Origin: CAYMZZ01 sp044463125
Lineage (GTDB): Bacteria > Bacteroidota > Bacteroidia > Chitinophagales > Chitinophagaceae
Assembly (NCBI GenBank): GCA_044463125.1
Contig: JBIQMS010000024.1
Span: 1-64,000, forward strand
Direction: 5' to 3'
Length of the DNA stretch: 64,000 nucleotides
Numbering within the stretch: position 1 is the first letter of the stretch; each line of letters begins with the position of its first letter. Made by a program: the position numbers and the translations under genes. Under the pieces are notes generated by a model, which ran no database searches, was not told where the DNA came from, and was given only the letters and a program-made list of their open reading frames with translations. This document shows, in pieces, positions 59,898 through 64,000 of the stretch.

Positions 59898-62135
59898 ATG
59901 AATCATTTACCACCTCTTATTACTGATTTGGCCCTTTTGCTGGGTGTTGCGGCTTTCATGACCGTTGTTTTCAAATGGTTGAAGCAGCCCCTGGTGCTGG
60001 GATATATTATCGCAGGCATATTTGTGGGATCGAGCGTTACCTGGTTTCCTTCCATCACCGAAAAGGAGAATGTTCAGGTGCTGGCCGAGATTGGTGTTAT
60101 CTTTCTTTTGTTCAGCCTGGGTCTGGAGTTCAGTTTCCGAAAACTGGCGCAAGTGGGTGGCTCCTCTTCCGTGTCGGCCCTGGTGGAAGCTGTGGGCATG
60201 TCAGCACTCGGCTATGGGCTGGGAAAATTATTGGGTTGGGAAACCATGGACTGCATCTATCTGGGTGCGGCACTCGCCGTTTCATCCACCACCATCATCA
60301 TCAAGGCCGTGGAAGAGTTGGGATTGAAGAAAAAGAAATTCGCCACGCTCGTATTCGGTATTCTGATCGTGGAGGATCTGATCACGATCGCGATATTAGT
60401 GTTGCTGACAACATTATCGGTGAGCCAGCAGTTCGATGGCTGGGAAATGGTATTATCCATCATCAAACTCATCTTCTTCCTGATACTCTGGTTTGTGGTG
60501 GGCATCTTCTTTATTCCTACCATTCTGAAAAAGGCACGCCGCCTTTTAAATGACGAAACCCTTTTGGTTGTATCGGTTTCGCTTTGTTTGCTGATGGTAT
60601 TCCTGGCGGCGGAAGTAGGATTCTCTTATGCGCTTGGCGCTTTTGTGATGGGCTCATTGCTGGCGGAGACCACTAAGGCCGAACGCATCGAACACCTGGT
60701 AAAGCCGGTGAAGGACCTGTTTGGCGCTATCTTCTTTGTGTCGGTAGGGATGATGATCGATGTAACTACTATTGGTCAATATGCCGTGCCCATCGCACTC
60801 ATTACATTAGCCTGTATAATCGGTAAAATAGTAACAACCGGATTGGGCGCATTTGTTTCCGGTAATTCGCTCAAAGTATCTCTGCAAACCGGCATGAGCC
60901 TTGCGCAGATCGGAGAGTTTTCCTTTATCATTGCCGCCCTGGGTGTGAGCCTGGGCGCTACCAGCGAATTTCTTTACCCGATCATTGTTGCCGTTTCCGG
61001 CATCACCACTTTTACCACCCCCTATCTGATCAAAGCCAGCAGTCCTTTTTATGAATGGATTGATAAACGCTTACCAGAGCGCTGGCGTAAGTCGCTTACC
61101 CGATACAGTTCTGAGGCCACTACCATTACCGCGGCCAGCGATTTTCAGCAGGTGCTGAAGTCCTTTATCATCAACTCACTTGTGTTTTCGGTTTTAATTG
61201 GCGCCATCGTGTACCTGAGCTCCACTTATGTGGCGCCCTGGGTAGATGCCAATACCGATTATGCGTTTGGTGGCATCACGGCCGCGCTGATTACCCTCTT
61301 GTTTATGGCGCCATTGGTTTGGGGGCTCATTGTTCGGAACGAACGCAACGAATCCTTTGCCCGCATTTATGCGCAACAAAAGTATCGCGGCCCTATCTGG
61401 GTCATGCGGGGGATCAAGCTCACGCTTTCCGTATTGTTTATCATTTTTCTGCTCAATCGCTTTTTCTCCATCAGCATCGCGCTCTATGGCGCCATTTTGC
61501 TGATGATATTGTTTATGATATTCCGGAAAAAAATTCAACGGCTTTACGACCGGATTGAGAACCGCTTCATCATGAATCTCAACGACCGTGACCTGCAGGA
61601 AGAAATCCGCGTGCTGGAAGCGCAGGCTGCCCGCCGCAATGTAACCCTTGCACCCTGGGATGCGCATATGACCACTTTTGATGTGGATCCGGAAGTGAGT
61701 GTGATCGGCAAAACCCTGGCAGAATTGAAATGGCGCGAGCAAATTGGCGTGAACGTGGCGATGATCAAGCGAGGACAACTTACCATTGCCACCCCGCAGA
61801 AAAATGACCGCATCTTTCCCGGCGATAAACTCTTTATCATTTGCACCGATGCGCAGGAGAAAAAAATGAATGCCATCCTTCGCCCCGATAAAAAACTCGT
61901 GGATAAGCAGGAAGAAGTGGATGTGCAACTGGATAAATTTACCGTGGAGCACGACTCGGGCCTGATCGGCAAAACCATCCGTGGCTCCGGTATACGTACC
62001 GCTACACGCGGGCTGGTGGTGGGCATAGAGCGCAATGGCGTGCGCATCCTCAATCCAGAATCCGACACCATCTTCGAAGAAGGCGATGTGGTATGGATCG
62101 TGGGTGAGAAAAAACTGCTCGATTCAATCAGTTGA
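59898..62135 (+). CDS. CPA2-family cation:proton antiporter with RCK-C domains
   Basis: A 745-residue KefB/KefC-like antiporter. The membrane part (residues 1-about 400) has AEIGVIFLLFSLGLEFS, AVSSTTIIIKAVEELG and FGILIVEDLITIAIL, the conserved acidic ion-binding segment. An extra four-helix membrane region (430-570) follows. The C-terminus has two TrkA-C (RCK-C) regulatory domains (VDPEVSVIGKTLAELKWREQ and HDSGLIGKTIRGSGIRTATR); the Rossmann TrkA-N domain is missing. Likely exchanges K+ or Na+ for H+; regulation by a small ligand is inferred. Converges with the ABC gene after 3 bases. Confidence 0.9.
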   Translation: MNHLPPLITDLALLLGVAAFMTVVFKWLKQPLVLGYIIAGIFVGSSVTWFPSITEKENVQVLAEIGVIFLLFSLGLEFSFRKLAQVGGSSSVSALVEAVGMSALGYGLGKLLGWETMDCIYLGAALAVSSTTIIIKAVEELGLKKKKFATLVFGILIVEDLITIAILVLLTTLSVSQQFDGWEMVLSIIKLIFFLILWFVVGIFFIPTILKKARRLLNDETLLVVSVSLCLLMVFLAAEVGFSYALGAFVMGSLLAETTKAERIEHLVKPVKDLFGAIFFVSVGMMIDVTTIGQYAVPIALITLACIIGKIVTTGLGAFVSGNSLKVSLQTGMSLAQIGEFSFIIAALGVSLGATSEFLYPIIVAVSGITTFTTPYLIKASSPFYEWIDKRLPERWRKSLTRYSSEATTITAASDFQQVLKSFIINSLVFSVLIGAIVYLSSTYVAPWVDANTDYAFGGITAALITLLFMAPLVWGLIVRNERNESFARIYAQQKYRGPIWVMRGIKLTLSVLFIIFLLNRFFSISIALYGAILLMILFMIFRKKIQRLYDRIENRFIMNLNDRDLQEEIRVLEAQAARRNVTLAPWDAHMTTFDVDPEVSVIGKTLAELKWREQIGVNVAMIKRGQLTIATPQKNDRIFPGDKLFIICTDAQEKKMNAILRPDKKLVDKQEEVDVQLDKFTVEHDSGLIGKTIRGSGIRTATRGLVVGIERNGVRILNPESDTIFEEGDVVWIVGEKKLLDSIS

Positions 62136-62138
62136 CGC

Positions 62139-62753
62139 TTATTTGTAATCGCTGATGCGGAGGATATGACTGGCGAAGCGGTATTCAACCGGATCATTGC
62201 TGCTAACGACAACAATTCGGTTTTGGCAGAATTCCTCAACCAGTTGGTGATAGAGGGCGATGCCGGCTTCATCGAGATTGGTGCAGGGCTCATCGAGCAG
62301 TACCAGGCTGGTTTCAGAAAGCAGGCATTGCGCCAGCTTCACCCTTTGTTTCATGCCCGAGCTGTAGAACCGGATCTGCTTATCGGCAGCCGCCTGCAAC
62401 CCTATGCGTTCAATCACCATTTCCGTATGCAAGCCCGGCAGCAGGGGTTTGAATTGCTGGTGAAAGGAAAGAAACTCACGCAGGGTCATTTCCTCGATCA
62501 GCTCCAGGTAGGGCGCGCAAAGCGATACATATTTATAATACTGTTCCGGCGGAAGGGGGTTGGGGTTAAGGTATTCCAGCTTTCCTTCATTGGGCATCAG
62601 CGCGCCGCCAATCAGTTGCAGCAAAGTGCTTTTGCCTGACCCGTTGGCGCCGGTAATGGCATAGCTTTCCCCGGTATGAAAATTATACTGAATATGGCGA
62701 AAGATCCATTCGCGATTGTATCGTTTGCCGGCATCAGATAGGGAGATCGTCAT
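62139..62753 (-). CDS. ABC transporter ATP-binding protein
   Basis: A 204-residue ATPase subunit. Walker A GANGSGKST is near residue 37; the signature is SSGMKQRVKLAQCLL, with SSGMK replacing LSGGQ; Walker B is TSLVLLDEPCTNLDEAG. The permease is not in the window and the gene overlaps lpxA by 20 bases, in the order lpxA then ABC. The export target is unknown. ATG at 62753 matches the family start; ATG at 62759 is an alternative. Confidence 0.9.
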   Translation of the reverse strand: MTISLSDAGKRYNREWIFRHIQYNFHTGESYAITGANGSGKSTLLQLIGGALMPNEGKLEYLNPNPLPPEQYYKYVSLCAPYLELIEEMTLREFLSFHQQFKPLLPGLHTEMVIERIGLQAAADKQIRFYSSGMKQRVKLAQCLLSETSLVLLDEPCTNLDEAGIALYHQLVEEFCQNRIVVVSSNDPVEYRFASHILRISDYK

Positions 62754-63540
62754 CGCCATTGCCTTTCGTATAGCGTTTGATGATGCCACGCCCGCTTTCC
62801 CGGATAAAGGTCACGATCTCGTCGCGCTCGTCGGTGGCGGGAAACTCCTCTTCCAGGAATTCGAGGGCCTGGGTGGTATTCAGCCCCTTATTGTAGATGA
62901 TGCGATAGATATCGAGGATATGATTGATCTTTTCAATTGTAAACCCGCGACGCTTGAGCCCCACAGAGTTTACGCCCGCATAGCTGAGGGGCTGCCTTCC
63001 GGCCTTGATATAGGGCGGCACATCCTTACCTACCAGGGCGCCACCGCTGATAAAAGCGTGGGAACCCACTTTCACAAACTGGTGAACGGCGCAAACACCG
63101 CCCAGTCCAACCCAGTCGCCCAGCACCACATGGCCGGCGAGCTGGCTGCTATTGCTCAGGGTGCAATTGTTGCCAATGGTGCAATCATGGCCTATATGGC
63201 TATAGGCAAGGATCCAGCAATTATTGCCCACGGAGGTCTTCCATTTATCGCTGGTACCGCGGTGAATGGTTACAAATTCGCGGATGGTACAGTTATCGCC
63301 AATCTCAACCGTAGTTTTCTCCTCGGCGTATTTGCGGTCCTGGGGAATAGCGCCAATTACGGCTCCGGGAAAGATGCGGCAGTTCTTGCCGATGCGGGTC
63401 CCCTCCATAATGGTCACATTCGACCCGATCCAGGTGCCCTCGCCTATTTCAACGTCCTGATGGATAACGGTAAAGGGATCCACCTTCACATTTGTGGCCA
63501 GCCTTGCGTTGGGATGTATATAAGTATGCGGATGGATCAT
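62734..63540 (-). CDS. lpxA: UDP-N-acetylglucosamine acyltransferase
   Basis: First step of lipid A synthesis: transfers a hydroxyacyl chain from ACP to UDP-GlcNAc. The left-handed beta-helix hexapeptide repeats are clear (VEIGEGTWIGSNVTIMEGTR). Catalytic His118 lies in YSHIGHDCTIG, and IYRIIYNKGLNTTQALEFLE is the C-terminal helical cap. The 268-residue length fits from the ATG at 63540; the upstream ATG at 63582 lies inside the -7 box. Confidence 0.96.
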   Translation of the reverse strand: MIHPHTYIHPNARLATNVKVDPFTVIHQDVEIGEGTWIGSNVTIMEGTRIGKNCRIFPGAVIGAIPQDRKYAEEKTTVEIGDNCTIREFVTIHRGTSDKWKTSVGNNCWILAYSHIGHDCTIGNNCTLSNSSQLAGHVVLGDWVGLGGVCAVHQFVKVGSHAFISGGALVGKDVPPYIKAGRQPLSYAGVNSVGLKRRGFTIEKINHILDIYRIIYNKGLNTTQALEFLEEEFPATDERDEIVTFIRESGRGIIKRYTKGNGDDDLPI

Positions 63541-63579
63541 GCAGGTAAAAAAATGGTCACGTTTTAGTCCGTGACCCTG

Positions 63580-63587
63580 CAAAGGTA
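63580..63587 (-). promoter_or_regulatory. -7 promoter box of lpxA
   Basis: TACCTTTG on the minus strand, 39 bases before the ATG at 63540. It shows that the longer frame starting at 63582 is not used. Confidence 0.6.
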
Positions 63588-63693
63588 GGAGTTCAGGGTA
63601 AAATCGCTGTTTGAAATTGATAATTTGTGGTGAAAGGCGGTGGTGGTTTGAAAATCAGGCCTTGCAGGGCTGGTATGGTTCCTTTTTCCTCCG

Positions 63694-63701
63694 TAAATTT
63701 G
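63694..63701 (+). promoter_or_regulatory. -7 promoter box of the AraC-type gene
   Basis: TAAATTTG, exact consensus, 7 bases before the ATG at 63709. Confidence 0.5.
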
Positions 63702-63708
63702 CCCCTCC

Positions 63709-64000
63709 ATGCAGTACCAACCCGACATTCTTTCCCTGGCCATGAAGCAGGCGCCCATGATTGAAGACATGCGGCTGCTGCAGGAGAAGGAAATGACCGC
63801 CCCGGGAGCGGTACAGTATTCCATCCGCCGGCTAAAGCGGCCCCAGGCTACCCCGCTTGATGATACCGGGGTGCTGGTGTACCATTACGAGAAAAACAAC
63901 CGGGAAGATAGCTATTTGGAACTGCGCTTCTGCATCAGTGGCAATGCCTACTGCCGCGAAAAGCACACCGAATGCGATGCCTGCCACCTGAACCAGACCC
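63709..64000 (+). CDS. AraC-family regulator, 3'-truncated by window edge
   Basis: Only the first 97 codons are visible. The segment ELRFCISGNAYCREKHTECD followed by ACHLN resembles the N-terminal domain of a group of Bacteroidota AraC-type regulators (C-x-GN-YC...EC-x-x-C), where the cysteines may bind a metal or sense redox state. The helix-turn-helix is beyond the edge, so the family assignment is by memory of this N-terminal pattern. Confidence 0.65.
   Translation, partial: MQYQPDILSLAMKQAPMIEDMRLLQEKEMTAPGAVQYSIRRLKRPQATPLDDTGVLVYHYEKNNREDSYLELRFCISGNAYCREKHTECDACHLNQT

Noticed and set aside
62716..63567. 283-codon frame antisense to lpxA
   Set aside because: The hexapeptide-repeat gene on the minus strand is unmistakable; the antisense frame is a by-product.
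1..64000. tRNA, rRNA or riboswitch genes
   Set aside because: No cloverleaf-like or conserved rRNA/riboswitch sequence was recognised in any gap; a covariance-model scan would settle this.

Overview
The window reads as a chromosomal segment of a Bacteroidota bacterium, most likely family Chitinophagaceae. Four large secreted proteins end in type IX secretion (T9SS) C-terminal sorting domains. Bacteroidota-type promoter boxes (TAnnTTTG, often ATG-proximal) precede many genes, and Shine-Dalgarno sequences are nearly absent (greA is the exception). Bacteroidota-specific small proteins (DUF3098, DUF3108, four-helix-bundle/S23) are present. No rRNA, tRNA, transposase, prophage or CRISPR array is visible. 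The family assignment is inference from gene content.

Layout. 1-5.7 kb: a partial trehalase converges on a leftward sucrose operon (SLC45/GPH-type sugar transporter, PfkB fructokinase, amylosucrase), with a perfect 20-bp LacI-type palindrome in front of it. 5.7-8.3 kb: HD-domain protein, two small unknown genes, pdxA. 8.3-19.9 kb: four large genes for exported proteins: a CTD-bearing surface protein, a glucose/sorbosone dehydrogenase-like protein, a GEVED-domain protein and an M14 carboxypeptidase. 20-26 kb: ksgA, a 2-hydroxyacid dehydrogenase, greA, a HIT protein, ruvC, a flippase-like membrane protein and a DUF3108 protein. 26-35.9 kb: metallo-beta-lactamase fold hydrolase, UMF1-type MFS, uppP, DUF3098, ftsX, divergent leuS, a conserved unknown, an endonuclease/phosphatase-fold protein and a secreted unknown. 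36-43.2 kb: a 1530-residue adhesin-like T9SS protein, an M23 peptidase, a small conserved unknown, and a MarR regulator with an NmrA-like oxidoreductase sharing an identical operator. 43.4-51.8 kb: ruvB, a type III restriction-modification island (XRE controller, mod, small ORF, res), a HerA-like ATPase and a GroES-like protein. 52-64 kb: response regulator, recQ, four-helix-bundle gene, copper P-type ATPase, tsaE, alanine dehydrogenase, CPA2 antiporter, ABC ATPase, lpxA and the start of an AraC-type regulator.

The most unusual feature is in the gaps between genes. Many intergenic regions are built from a small vocabulary of short phrase-like repeats, here called families A-H (for example GTGAGGCGTGAG, TAAGTTTTAAGTTGTAAG, TACGTAATACGT, AGGTTTAAGGTTTAA, ATCTGCGGGAAA). 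They are often arranged as nested inverted pairs that could fold into long hairpins, with unrelated outer arm families around a common inner family. Some abut or supply stop codons, and one array is read in frame as part of the RecQ N-terminus. No transposase is linked to them here.

Functionally, the left end suggests sucrose uptake, conversion to glucan plus fructose by amylosucrase, and phosphorylation of the fructose. The middle mixes secreted degradative or adhesive proteins with housekeeping genes. The restriction island and the MarR/NmrA pair carry recognisable candidate self-regulatory DNA sites.
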